This document shows, piece after piece, positions 1-9,310 of a stretch of 64,000 nt of DNA. The position numbers and the translations under genes were made by a program. The DNA comes from an uncultured Muribaculaceae bacterium (GTDB taxonomy: Bacteria > Bacteroidota > Bacteroidia > Bacteroidales > Muribaculaceae). The DNA is taken from the NCBI GenBank assembly GCA_910584665.1, contig CAJUBL010000001.1, forward strand, positions 22,988 to 86,987, read 5' to 3'. How positions within the stretch are numbered: the stretch's first letter is position 1; each line of letters starts with the position of its first letter. The notes below the pieces were generated by a model. The model saw only the letters and a list, made by a program, of their open reading frames with translations. It was not told where the DNA came from and did not search any database.

Positions 1-1608
1 CTCATTGCGATGAATCCGGCTGCCCTGAAGCAGAATATCAGGTTTCTCGCTCCGGGCGGCGTGGTAATCATCGACATAGATACATTCAAGGCCGATGGCC
101 TTAAGAAGGCGATGTTCCGGACCGAGGATGCCGTCAGGGAGCTCGGAATCACCGCACAGGTGGTTGAGGTTCCTGTCACCACCATGACCAAAGCCGCCCT
201 GGCCGATACCGGTATGGATCTCAAGTCTGTGCTCAAATGCCGCAATATTCTCGCGCTTGGTCTTGTGTGCTGGCTGTTCGACCGTCCTCTTGATGCTGTC
301 AGGCATCTGCTTAAGAATAAGTTTGCTAAGAAGCCTGCCGTATATGACGCCAACTGCCGCGTACTCGAGGCCGGTTATAATTATGGTCATAATATCCACG
401 CCTCTGTATCGACTTACCGTATAGAGACCGAAGATATACGTCCGGGTGTCTACACCGATATCAATGGCAATACCGCTACTGCCTGGGGCCTGATCATGGC
501 TTCGGAGAAGTCGGGCCGCCCCCTGTTTCTCGGCAGTTACCCGATCACGCCTGCCACTGACATACTTCACGAGCTTGCCAAGCGCAAGGATCTCGGTGTC
601 AAGGCAGTGCAGATGGAAGATGAGATCGCCGGCGTATGCTCGGCCATAGGAGCTTCCTTTGCCGGCAACCTTGCGGTAACCTCTACATCGGGTCCCGGCC
701 TGGCGCTGAAGAGCGAGGGTATAGGCCTTGCTGTCATAGCCGAACTTCCTCTTGTGATCATAGACGTGCAGCGCGGAGGTCCTTCGACCGGACTACCGAC
801 CAAGACCGAGCAGACCGATCTCATGCAGGCTCTCTACGGCCGTAACGGCGAGTCTCCTGTCGTGGTGCTGGCTCCCGCGTCGCCTGCCGACTGTTTTACT
901 ATGGCATTCGAGGCCTGCCGCATAGCCATCGAGCATATGACACCCGTTATTCTGCTCAGTGATGCTTTCATAGGTAACGGTTCGAGCGCATGGCGTGTAC
1001 CGGATGAGGATGAGTATCCTGTGATACACCCCCGTTATGTGCCGGAGAATCTGCGGGAGACATGGCAACCCTATCTGCGCGATGAGAAGACTCTCGCCCG
1101 TTACTGGGCTATTCCCGGTACCGAGGGCCTTGCCCATCGTCTGGGTGGGCTGGAGAAGGATTCGGCCACAGGTGCCATCTCGACCGATCCCGTTAATCAT
1201 GAGAGGATGGTCCGTCTGCGCCGCGAGAAGATAGAACGTGTCGCTCTCGACATTCCGCGTCTTGAGGTGCTTGGAGATCCCGATGCCGATACACTGCTTG
1301 TAGGATGGGGCGGTACATACGGTCACCTGCGTTCTGCCGCAGAGGAGCTGTGCCGTGAGGGGCAGCCTGTGGCATTCGCCCAGTTCCGTTATATCAACCC
1401 GCTTCCTGCCGATACCCGCGAGGTGTTCGGACGTTACAGACGTGTGATTGTGGCCGAGCTCAATACCGGCCAGATGGCAGACTTCCTGCAGGCAAGGATG
1501 CCCGAGATCAGGATAGAGCGCATCAACAAGATCCAGGGTCAGCCCTTTATGGTCCAGGAGGTCAAGGATGCGGTAAAACGTATTATTTCAGAAGCCCAAA
1601 ACTCGTAA
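1..1608 (+). CDS. korA: 2-oxoglutarate:ferredoxin oxidoreductase, alpha subunit (5' end cut off by window)
   Basis: This subunit acts with the downstream beta subunit to oxidise 2-oxoglutarate to succinyl-CoA while reducing ferredoxin, in the cytoplasm. The reading frame is open to base 1 (Leu-Ile-Ala before the first visible Met at 10), and that first stretch resembles the end of the fused gamma domain (AMNPAALKQN), so the true start lies upstream. The alpha-domain signature follows (GSYPITPATDILHELAK, then QMEDEIAGVCSAIGASFAG and TSTSGPGLALKSEG), and a C-terminal transketolase-like domain ends in FMVQEVKDAV. It lies 3 nt before korB, so the two are one operon. A 2-oxoacid other than 2-oxoglutarate is possible, but the fused gamma-alpha plus separate beta layout is the usual Kor form in Bacteroidetes. 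Confidence 0.9.
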   Translation, partial: LIAMNPAALKQNIRFLAPGGVVIIDIDTFKADGLKKAMFRTEDAVRELGITAQVVEVPVTTMTKAALADTGMDLKSVLKCRNILALGLVCWLFDRPLDAVRHLLKNKFAKKPAVYDANCRVLEAGYNYGHNIHASVSTYRIETEDIRPGVYTDINGNTATAWGLIMASEKSGRPLFLGSYPITPATDILHELAKRKDLGVKAVQMEDEIAGVCSAIGASFAGNLAVTSTSGPGLALKSEGIGLAVIAELPLVIIDVQRGGPSTGLPTKTEQTDLMQALYGRNGESPVVVLAPASPADCFTMAFEACRIAIEHMTPVILLSDAFIGNGSSAWRVPDEDEYPVIHPRYVPENLRETWQPYLRDEKTLARYWAIPGTEGLAHRLGGLEKDSATGAISTDPVNHERMVRLRREKIERVALDIPRLEVLGDPDADTLLVGWGGTYGHLRSAAEELCREGQPVAFAQFRYINPLPADTREVFGRYRRVIVAELNTGQMADFLQARMPEIRIERINKIQGQPFMVQEVKDAVKRIISEAQNS

Positions 1609-1611
1609 TCC

Positions 1612-2625
1612 ATGGAAGATAACAAGACATACTGTGCAGCCGATTATAAGAGCAACCAATCAGTGCGCTGGTGCCCGGGCTGCGGTGACCACGCCATACT
1701 CAACACCCTCCACAAGGCCATGGCCGCAGTGGGTGTGCCTCCTCACCGGACAGCGGTGATATCCGGTATAGGCTGTAGCTCGCGCCTTCCTTATTACATG
1801 AATACCTACGGTTTCCACACCATACATGGACGTGCGGCCGCTATTGCCACCGGCTTCAAGGTGGCTAATCCTGAGATGACTGTATGGCAGATCTCGGGCG
1901 ACGGTGACGGTCTTGCTATCGGAGGTAACCACTTCATTCATGCTGTGCGCCGTAATATAGATATCAACATGCTGTTGTTCAACAACAAGATATATGGATT
2001 GACCAAAGGCCAGTACTCTCCCACGAGCGACAGAGGCTTCGTATCGAAGTCATCGCCTTACGGCACTACCGAGGATCCGTTCATTCCTGCCGAACTGGTG
2101 TTCGGAGCGCGCGGCAACTTCTTCGCGCGTTCGATCGATGTCGAGCTGCAGACCTCACAGGAGGTCCTTGCCGCCGCGGCGCGCCACAAAGGCACATCGG
2201 TAGTCGAGATTCTCCAGAACTGTGTGATCTTCAACAATGGTATCCATAACTTCATCACTGATAAGGAACATCGTGCCGAACGCACCATTCACCTGCGTCA
2301 TGGCGAGAAGATGCTGTTCGGCCCGGAGAACGAACGCGGCCTTGTGCGGGACGGTTTCCTGCTGAAGGCTGTGACTGTTGGCGAGGATGGCTATACCATT
2401 GACGATGTGCTGGTTCATGATGCCCGTTGCGAGAGTAATTTCCTGCATCAGCAGCTTGCCATGATGGACGGTCACGACCTGCCTCTGGCACTCGGTGTGA
2501 TACGCGATGTGGCCTCGCCGTGCTATAACGAGGAAGTGACGGTACAGGTGGCCGAGGTGCGTGCGCGCAAGGGATTCAATACCCTCCGTGATATGATTCT
2601 CGCCGGAGAGACCTGGGAGGTTTAG
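1612..2625 (+). CDS. korB: 2-oxoglutarate:ferredoxin oxidoreductase, beta subunit
   Basis: This is the thiamine-diphosphate-binding catalytic partner of KorA. The 337-residue protein has the cluster cysteines WCPGCGDH near residue 22 and GIGCSSR near residue 53. The thiamine-diphosphate/magnesium motif is ISGDGDGLAIGGNH (about residues 95-110), followed by LLFNNKIYGLTKGQ, typical of the beta subunits of 2-oxoacid:ferredoxin oxidoreductases. The ATG at 1612 follows the korA stop by 3 nt. A strong hairpin terminator lies just after it, so korAB appears to be the end of its transcript. Confidence 0.93.
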   Translation: MEDNKTYCAADYKSNQSVRWCPGCGDHAILNTLHKAMAAVGVPPHRTAVISGIGCSSRLPYYMNTYGFHTIHGRAAAIATGFKVANPEMTVWQISGDGDGLAIGGNHFIHAVRRNIDINMLLFNNKIYGLTKGQYSPTSDRGFVSKSSPYGTTEDPFIPAELVFGARGNFFARSIDVELQTSQEVLAAAARHKGTSVVEILQNCVIFNNGIHNFITDKEHRAERTIHLRHGEKMLFGPENERGLVRDGFLLKAVTVGEDGYTIDDVLVHDARCESNFLHQQLAMMDGHDLPLALGVIRDVASPCYNEEVTVQVAEVRARKGFNTLRDMILAGETWEV

Positions 2626-2650
2626 AAAGGATAAAACATGAAGTATACGC

Positions 2651-2705
2651 GCTTCGCGGCCGGTAGGGTACATGTCGTTTCATGCCGGTTGCGGGGCGTT
2701 TTTTT
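2651..2705 (+). terminator. Rho-independent terminator after korAB
   Basis: A 13-bp stem is formed by 2651-2663 (GCTTCGCGGCCGG) and 2685-2697 (CCGGTTGCGGGGC), counting four G-U pairs, and is followed by GTTTTTTT at 2698-2705. The 21-nt loop contains a possible ATG (2672) of the downstream glycosidase frame, which argues that the glycosidase starts later, at 2726. Confidence 0.75.
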
Positions 2706-2725
2706 ACAGAACGATTTTTGGACTT

Positions 2726-4942
2726 ATGTTTGTGCATCTGATTTTGGCGGCGGTTATCGCCGCCGGTCCTGTCGGAACCGTTGATACGCGCGTCGGCACG
2801 GCACACAGCGAGACGCTTACGGCCGGTGTGTTCGGCAGGAAGACCGAGGAACTCGGCCAGACGGTTCCTGCTGTTGCCGCACCCCACGGTATGAATCTGT
2901 GGACACCGCAGACGCGTGATACCGAGCATAAATGTGTCGCACCGTATTACTATGCCGACTCGCTGTTGCAGGGATTCCGCAACAGTCACTGGATTGTAGG
3001 CGGCTGTACCCAGGACTATGGATCTTTTACCGTAATGCCGCTGACGGGTGAGCTTCGTACGCGTCCCGACCTGCGCGCCTCCCGTTTCAGTCACGACAAT
3101 GAGACAGCGGCCCCGTCATATTACCGTGTGGAGCTTCCTGACGAACATCTTACAGCCGAGCTTACCGGTACATCACGTGCAGGTATCCTGCGGCTTGTAT
3201 ATGAGCAGGGTGGACGTGCGTGGCTTGTCATCAATCCTAACAGCGACGAGGGTCAGGGGCAGATTTCGGTAGAACCCCACTCGGGCAAGGTGTCGGCATC
3301 AAATCCTGTGCACCGCATTTATCAGGGTAAAGGTGAGCCTGCCGGTTTCAGCGGCTGGCTTACGTTGCAGGTAGACCGGCCTGTGGCCGAGTATGGCGCA
3401 TATTGCGGCGATACCGTTCTGCCGGGGATCGGAGGGGTCTCGATGAGGCCTGAGAGCGGTATATACCTCGGTTATGACGTGGAGAAGGGTGATACGGTTA
3501 TCGTCAGAATGGGATCTTCGTTTGTCGATCTTGCCGGGGCTGAGGCCAATCTTGCCGCCGAGTTGCAACAGAGTGATTTCGACCGGGTACGTTCCGGCCT
3601 GGATTCTCTATGGAATCAGTATCTCGGACGTATAGAGGTTGAGGGCGGCGACCCCGATGCGCTTGCCATGTTTTATGGCGCTCTGTACAGAACCGGTCTG
3701 TTGCCGCGTGTCATCAGCGATGTCGACGGGCGTTATAAGGCTTTCGGCGGAAGCGGTGAGACGCTCGTTGTGCCTGACGGGCATGCGATGTATGACGATT
3801 TCTCGATGTGGGACACATACCGTGCACTGCATCCTCTCAAGGTAATCACCCATCCGTCGATGTCGGCCGACATGATGCAGTCTCTTGTCTCCAAGGGTGA
3901 GCAGGGGGGCTGGCTTCCGGTATTTCCCTGCTGGAACAGCTACACTGCGGCCATGATAGGTGATCACTGTACTGCGGCCATAGCCGATGCCTGGGTCAAG
4001 GGGGTGCGTGACTTCGATATAGGCACTGCCTACAGACTCATGAGACGCAATGCTTTCGAGATCACTGCCGATACCATTGAGTATCGTGACGGCAAGGGGC
4101 GCCGTGCTCTTGACAGCTATCTCAGGTACGGTTATATACCTGTAGAGGACAGTGTGCCATGGGCTTATCACAGGCGGGAGCAGGTATCGCGCACGCTGGA
4201 ATATGCTTTTGACGATTTCGCGTTATCCAGAGTGGCAGGTGATCTCGGATACAATGCTGATGCCGCCGAACTTACACGTCGCTCGCTCAACTACCGTAAC
4301 GTCATCAATCCGTCCACAGGCTATGCATGCGGACGTCGTGCCGACGGCAGCTGGGTATCGGGAGATGAGGCCGATCCGTTTACTTTTCAGCGTTATATAA
4401 CTGAGGGGGCGCCATGTCATTATACATGGTATGTGCCTCATGATGTCGAAGGGCTTGTAGAGATAAGTGGCGGTCGTGAGGCTTTCAGCGCGCGGCTTGA
4501 TTCGCTTTTCGATAATGGCCGTTACTGGCATGGCAACGAGCCGTGCCATCAGGTGGCGTGGATGGCGGCTCTGGTGGGAGAACCCGAAAAGACCCGCTCT
4601 CGGGTGCGCCACATTATGGCGACGGAGTATCTCGACTGTCCCGGTGGGCTGTCGGGTAATGATGACGCCGGCCAGATGTCGGCCTGGTATGTTTTTGCCG
4701 CTATGGGCTTCTATCCGGTATGTCCTGCTGCGACAGAGTATGTTATCGGAAGTCCGGCATTCGAGCGCATTGTCATACATCAGGAGAACGGACTCGATTT
4801 CACTATAATTGCTCATGATGCTGGTGCGGTGAATCATCAGGTCGGATCGATGCGGCTCAACGGTGTGCCATATGACAGGCCGGTTCTGTCCCATGCCGAT
4901 ATTCTCTCGGGTGCGACACTCGAGATGTGGATGTGCCAGTAG
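2726..4942 (+). CDS. GH92 family alpha-mannosidase, secreted
   Basis: GH92 enzymes are calcium-dependent exo-alpha-mannosidases that release mannose from N-glycans or yeast mannan. The protein is 738 residues from Met 2726, with a signal peptide (MFVHLILAAVIAAG) and probably a periplasmic site. Family landmarks are VDTRVGT near the N-terminus, ASRFSHDNE, DDFSMWDTYRALHPL (about residues 350-365), the acidic TEGAPCHYTW (about 560), and GNDDAGQMSAWYVFAAMGFYP (about 642), which carries the conserved Asp pair. An in-frame ATG at 2672 lies inside the korAB terminator loop, so 2726 is preferred. It stands alone here, apart from the other two GH92 genes at 18-23 kb, and converges on the lipid kinase with a 12-bp gap. 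Linkage specificity cannot be read from sequence. Confidence 0.88.
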   Translation: MFVHLILAAVIAAGPVGTVDTRVGTAHSETLTAGVFGRKTEELGQTVPAVAAPHGMNLWTPQTRDTEHKCVAPYYYADSLLQGFRNSHWIVGGCTQDYGSFTVMPLTGELRTRPDLRASRFSHDNETAAPSYYRVELPDEHLTAELTGTSRAGILRLVYEQGGRAWLVINPNSDEGQGQISVEPHSGKVSASNPVHRIYQGKGEPAGFSGWLTLQVDRPVAEYGAYCGDTVLPGIGGVSMRPESGIYLGYDVEKGDTVIVRMGSSFVDLAGAEANLAAELQQSDFDRVRSGLDSLWNQYLGRIEVEGGDPDALAMFYGALYRTGLLPRVISDVDGRYKAFGGSGETLVVPDGHAMYDDFSMWDTYRALHPLKVITHPSMSADMMQSLVSKGEQGGWLPVFPCWNSYTAAMIGDHCTAAIADAWVKGVRDFDIGTAYRLMRRNAFEITADTIEYRDGKGRRALDSYLRYGYIPVEDSVPWAYHRREQVSRTLEYAFDDFALSRVAGDLGYNADAAELTRRSLNYRNVINPSTGYACGRRADGSWVSGDEADPFTFQRYITEGAPCHYTWYVPHDVEGLVEISGGREAFSARLDSLFDNGRYWHGNEPCHQVAWMAALVGEPEKTRSRVRHIMATEYLDCPGGLSGNDDAGQMSAWYVFAAMGFYPVCPAATEYVIGSPAFERIVIHQENGLDFTIIAHDAGAVNHQVGSMRLNGVPYDRPVLSHADILSGATLEMWMCQ

Positions 4943-4954
4943 GCTGTGACACGA

Positions 4955-5926
4955 TTACCGTATGTGAAGAATGTGGCGTAGTGTGATGCGCCAGTCGCTC
5001 AGCGTCGACGCTATCGGCGTAATCAGTGGCCTGAATGCCGCGTGATTGACGGGCGTGAACATCTTCAGTGACGCATGCCGGCATTTTATGTCCAGTATGG
5101 CGCCAAGTTCCACTGGCTCGCCGTCGATATGTGCCGGTCCTGCCGATTCCCGGTATATCGCTACCGAAGGTGTCCGGAAAGTCTCTATAAGCATGTTTCT
5201 GTTGATGTAGCCGGTCATCATGTCTATACCCATACGGGCTGTTTCCAGAGGATTGCCCTTATGGATCAGGGTGACATCAAGGAGCCCGTCGGTGATTGAG
5301 GCTTCGGGGGCTATGTAGGCATTGTTGCCATACTGCGATGCGTTGGCTACCGCTATGAGGAATGCGGTACGCGTTATTATGTTGCCGTTGGCGCTGAGTG
5401 TATATGTCTCAGGCTGATAGGATGCGAATTCGTTGATGACGCTTTTGACATACATGAGTTTGCCCCGGCGGGGTTGTCTGGCAAAGCGGTGGCTCACTGC
5501 CGCATCAAATCCGACCCCCATAGTGCAGAAAAATTCCGATCCGTTGACTGTGCCGTAGTCCACATCTTCTATGTGGTTCTGCCCGATGATGTCGAGCGAG
5601 AGCTTCGGGTCGACGGGTATACCTGCATGTCGGGCCAGGCCGTTGCCTGATCCTGCCGGAATTATGCCGAGTGCGACGTCAGTACAGCAGAGGGCACGGG
5701 CTGTCTCATTGATAGTTCCGTCACCGCCTGCGGCCAGTACTCCGGTGTATCCCAGTGTTACGGCCTCTCTGGCCAGACGTGTTGCGTCACCGCGGCATGT
5801 GGTGTAGCGCACGTCGATGTCGTGGCCCTGTGGGGCGAGATGTCGTATCACCATCTCGGCCAGTCCTGCCTTGCCGGCGGTTCCTGAGATGGGATTTATA
5901 ATAAGCATCAGTCTGTCGGTCATCAT
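4955..5926 (-). CDS. YegS/DagK-type diacylglycerol or lipid kinase
   Basis: This 323-residue cytoplasmic or membrane-associated kinase of the diacylglycerol/sphingosine kinase catalytic fold probably phosphorylates a lipid hydroxyl using ATP. It opens with LMLIINPISGTAGKAG (the nucleotide-binding NP.SG motif) and has the glycine-rich GGDGTINETARAL near residue 78 and GIIPAGSGNGLARHAG near residue 105. The C-terminal half has the expected HIDGEP element. A TATCTTTG box (complement of 5962-5969) lies about 36 nt upstream of the start. Bacteroidales make sphingolipids, so a ceramide or sphingoid base is as plausible a substrate as diacylglycerol; this is inference. Confidence 0.82.
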   Translation of the reverse strand: MMTDRLMLIINPISGTAGKAGLAEMVIRHLAPQGHDIDVRYTTCRGDATRLAREAVTLGYTGVLAAGGDGTINETARALCCTDVALGIIPAGSGNGLARHAGIPVDPKLSLDIIGQNHIEDVDYGTVNGSEFFCTMGVGFDAAVSHRFARQPRRGKLMYVKSVINEFASYQPETYTLSANGNIITRTAFLIAVANASQYGNNAYIAPEASITDGLLDVTLIHKGNPLETARMGIDMMTGYINRNMLIETFRTPSVAIYRESAGPAHIDGEPVELGAILDIKCRHASLKMFTPVNHAAFRPLITPIASTLSDWRITLRHILHIR

Positions 5927-5961
5927 ATGGTGTTTTTGTAACCTTATTGAATAGTGACTTG

Positions 5962-5969
5962 CAAAGATA
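5962..5969 (-). promoter_or_regulatory. Promoter -7 box for the lipid kinase
   Basis: The complement reads TATCTTTG, an exact match to the Bacteroidetes TAnnTTTG -7 element, placing the transcript start near 5956 and giving a leader of about 30 nt. I see no clear -33 TTTG at the usual distance. Confidence 0.5.
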
Positions 5970-6071
5970 CAACTTTTCAGTTTCTTATAGGTTTATGCTG
6001 TGAATTTTGATATCATGCCATTGTTTTATGCCGGAGGTTTAGTAGCCTCGTTAACTAATATTAACTGAAAA

Positions 6072-6105
6072 TTTGTGGTTTTTAGTAAATGAGACTGTAG
6101 TTTTG
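6072..6105 (+). promoter_or_regulatory. Promoter of the susC/susD pair
   Basis: TAGTTTTG at 6098-6105 matches the -7 element TAnnTTTG, with TTTG at 6072-6075 as a possible -33 element (spacing 22). It predicts a start near 6112, exactly at a 6-bp hairpin (TGTCCG-CAAT-CGGACA, 6112-6127), and a leader of about 135 nt. The intergenic stretch 5927-6247 shows nothing else recognisable. Confidence 0.5.
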
Positions 6106-6247
6106 TACGTGTGTCCGCAATCGGACATCCGGTATGTTAAGCCGATTCTGCGCCATATGAGCGGGAAAACCATGAAACGCGAGAGTAAAGAGTTACCCTT
6201 AAATCGAAACAAATTACCTAATTTATACTAACCAATCAATATTCACT

Positions 6248-9200
6248 ATGCGGAAAGTACATTTCTTTAGCAAATGCACTATGGCACGGGTTGCCCTTGT
6301 GGCACTCATGGCCTTTGTGAGCCTTTCGGCTTTTGCACAGAACAAAGTGAGCGGTACCGTAACCGATAAATCGACCGGAGAACCTCTCATTGGTGTTACG
6401 GTCCTTGAGAAAGGAACATCAAACGGTATCGCTACCGACTTCAACGGAAATTATACAATTTCAGTGGTGGGAGGTAAAACTTTAGTATTCAGTTATATAG
6501 GTTATAAAACTGAGGAGGTTCAAGTCAATTCCTCAGTGATTGACGTAAAGATGACCGAGGATGCCGCCATGCTCGATGAGGTAGTGGTTATCGGTTATGG
6601 CACAATGCAGCGTAAGGATCTTACCGGTTCGATATCGACTGTCAATGCCAAGGATTTAAATGTAGGTATCTACACAGATCCGGCCCAGATGCTTCAGGGC
6701 AAGGTGGCCGGTCTGTCTATCATCCAGTCGAGTGACCCCAATGCCGGAACAACTTCGGTGACTCTGCGCGGAGCATCGACTCTTAACGGTTCGACCGCTC
6801 CTCTTTATGTGATAGACGGTATTCCTGACGCCGATCTGTCGCTGATAGCCCCCAGTGATATCGAGTCGATCGACGTGCTCCGTGACGCATCGGCTACAGC
6901 TATCTACGGCTCTAAAGCTGCCAACGGTGTGATCATCGTCACCACCAAACGCGGCAACAACGGTCCTGCCCGTGTGACATACAGCGGTTACGTGTCGTGG
7001 GAGAAGTCGATGAACAATCTGGAGATGATGTCGGCCAGCCAGTTGCGTGAATATGCAAAGCTTGATCCGGCTACTGCGGCCGCAATGCCTGACCTCGGCT
7101 ATGATACCGACTGGCAGGACGAAGTACTGCGCACCGGTTTCGCTCATAATCACAATTTATCTATCTCAGGCGGTAACGAGAAGACCCGCTATACTGCCAG
7201 CGTCAACTACATGGAGCGTGACGGTGTCGTACGCGGTACAAACATGGATCGCCTGATAGGCCGTTCGCTTGTCGAGACCTCGATGCTCAAAGATCACCTC
7301 AAGGTTACGCTTCAGGTTAACGGAAGCATATCGAATCATCAGGGTGTCCCCACCGACAAGGCCGGTGAGTCGGTTCTTGATGCCATGTACTATTACTCTC
7401 CCCTGATGCCCGTGCGCAACGAGGATGGAAGCTGGTACGAGGGTACTTATGCTTCACAAAACTACAACCCGATGTCGATGATCTATGAGGACCGCTCCAA
7501 ATCACAGAGCAAGCGAATAGATTTCACCGGCAAGTTCAACCTTAAGATTATCGACGGTCTTTTCCTTAACGGAAACTTCAACTATCTTAACCACCAGTGG
7601 GATTACAAAGACTATTTCTCGACAAAAACCCAGCGTCCCACCAAAAAGGCCCGTCACGGTGAGGCTTCACGTGAGACATCGGAGTCGACCCATAAGCTGA
7701 TGGAACTGTATGCGAACTATGACAAGCAGTTCGGTGAGGACCACAAACTCGGTCTCATGGCAGGTTATTCATGGGAAGAGTGGAAAAACAACGATGGCTT
7801 CGGAGCACGTGGCTACAACTTCTATGATGATCTTATCGGGTGGAACAATCTCGGTCTTGCCAACAGCTATGACACAACGCCGATGTGGTCACGCGATATG
7901 TCAGAGAAGCGTATGATCTCATACTATGGCCGTGCCAACTATTCTTACCGGAGCAGATATCTGGTGCAGGCTGCCGTACGTCGCGACGGTGCTTCGTCGT
8001 TCGGTACCAACAACCGTTGGGCTACATTCCCGTCGGCATCGGTAGCATGGCGTCTGAGCGAGGAGAGCTTCATAAAGGACCTCGGTATCTTCAACGACCT
8101 GAAACTCCGTGCAGGCTGGGGCCAGAGCGGTAACTCGGCAGGTTTCGATGTATACACATCGCGTTTCTTCTATAAATGGATTGACGATAAAACTTTCCCG
8201 TATTATGATCCTGCTACCGGAAAACAGGAATATTACAAGACTCTTACCGCAGCCCGTAACCAGAATGACAATCTGAAGTGGGAGACGACCACGATGCTTA
8301 ATCTCGGTATTGACTTCGCTTTCTTCAACGGCCGCCTGAACGGTACCGTTGAGTACTATAATAAGGATACCAAGGATATGATTTTCGATTATCAGGTATC
8401 GACTGTCCACTATCCTTATGGCTGGATGACGGCCAATGTCGGTAAGATGAACAACCGCGGTGTCGAGATAACAGTAAATGCAGTGCCTGTCCAGACCCGT
8501 GATTTCACATGGTCAACCACTCTTAATCTTACCCATAACCGTAACAAGCTGGTTGCTCTGTCAAACGGTGAGTTTACCAAGAACTTTGACGACCGTCTCA
8601 ATCCCGATCTGCCGGGCTGGGATACATGGAATGTCCAGCGCCTTATGGAGGGTGAGCCTGTCGGTACATTCTACCTGTGGGAGTGGGCAGGTTATGACGA
8701 TGCCGGCCGTACGGTATTCTATAAGCAGGATACCGAGAATGGAGGCCGTCTGGTCGATGAGAACGGAGAATATGTCACCACCGACAATCCCACAAACGAT
8801 GACCGTGTGAAGAAAGGCAGCGCACAGCCCAAACTGCAGATGGGCTGGAACAACGAGCTCCGCTATAAGAACTGGACTCTTAATGCATTCTTCCAGGGTA
8901 CATTCGGCAACAAGATTTTCAATGCCACCCGCGCCTACTACAGCAATGTGGGTAACGTGGCTATCGGTAAAAACGTTCTTGCCGACTGTTTCACCGAGCA
9001 GAAGGTTACCGATACACGTGCACAGGCTCCCAGTGACCGTTACCTTGAGAACGGCAGCTACTTCCGTCTTGCCTCACTCACTTTGGGCTATACGTTCAAC
9101 AACTGTTTTGACGGCTGGCTGAACAGTCTGCATCTCTATGCGACCTGCAACAATGTGTTCACAATCACCAAGTATAAAGGCATCGACCCTGAGATCAACC

Positions 9201-9289
9201 TCGGCGGTCTCGAGCCCGGCTGGGATGGACGTAAAGACCGTTATCCGCGCACCCGTCAGTTTATTGTTGGTGTTAACATTAATTTCTAA
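6248..9289 (+). CDS. SusC/RagA-family TonB-dependent outer-membrane transporter
   Basis: This is a 1013-residue outer-membrane barrel that imports a bound ligand, usually an oligosaccharide or peptide, using TonB energy. It has a signal peptide (ALVALMAFVSLSAFAQ), a carboxypeptidase D-like N-terminal domain (KVSGTVTDKSTGEPLIGVTV, about residues 34-115), the SusC linker motif DEVVVIGYGTMQRKDLTGSI, and a plug (about 125-240) with VTLRGASTLNGS, PLYVIDGIP and ATAIYGSKAANGVIIVTTKRG. The long barrel ends in the aromatic-type terminus FIVGVNINF. The partner SusD begins 22 nt after it. No hydrolase follows in the same transcript, so the ligand is unknown; the nearby GH92 genes only hint at mannose-containing glycans. 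Confidence 0.93.
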   Translation: MRKVHFFSKCTMARVALVALMAFVSLSAFAQNKVSGTVTDKSTGEPLIGVTVLEKGTSNGIATDFNGNYTISVVGGKTLVFSYIGYKTEEVQVNSSVIDVKMTEDAAMLDEVVVIGYGTMQRKDLTGSISTVNAKDLNVGIYTDPAQMLQGKVAGLSIIQSSDPNAGTTSVTLRGASTLNGSTAPLYVIDGIPDADLSLIAPSDIESIDVLRDASATAIYGSKAANGVIIVTTKRGNNGPARVTYSGYVSWEKSMNNLEMMSASQLREYAKLDPATAAAMPDLGYDTDWQDEVLRTGFAHNHNLSISGGNEKTRYTASVNYMERDGVVRGTNMDRLIGRSLVETSMLKDHLKVTLQVNGSISNHQGVPTDKAGESVLDAMYYYSPLMPVRNEDGSWYEGTYASQNYNPMSMIYEDRSKSQSKRIDFTGKFNLKIIDGLFLNGNFNYLNHQWDYKDYFSTKTQRPTKKARHGEASRETSESTHKLMELYANYDKQFGEDHKLGLMAGYSWEEWKNNDGFGARGYNFYDDLIGWNNLGLANSYDTTPMWSRDMSEKRMISYYGRANYSYRSRYLVQAAVRRDGASSFGTNNRWATFPSASVAWRLSEESFIKDLGIFNDLKLRAGWGQSGNSAGFDVYTSRFFYKWIDDKTFPYYDPATGKQEYYKTLTAARNQNDNLKWETTTMLNLGIDFAFFNGRLNGTVEYYNKDTKDMIFDYQVSTVHYPYGWMTANVGKMNNRGVEITVNAVPVQTRDFTWSTTLNLTHNRNKLVALSNGEFTKNFDDRLNPDLPGWDTWNVQRLMEGEPVGTFYLWEWAGYDDAGRTVFYKQDTENGGRLVDENGEYVTTDNPTNDDRVKKGSAQPKLQMGWNNELRYKNWTLNAFFQGTFGNKIFNATRAYYSNVGNVAIGKNVLADCFTEQKVTDTRAQAPSDRYLENGSYFRLASLTLGYTFNNCFDGWLNSLHLYATCNNVFTITKYKGIDPEINLGGLEPGWDGRKDRYPRTRQFIVGVNINF

Positions 9290-9310
9290 TGCTTTAAGTT
9301 GAAGAATTAT

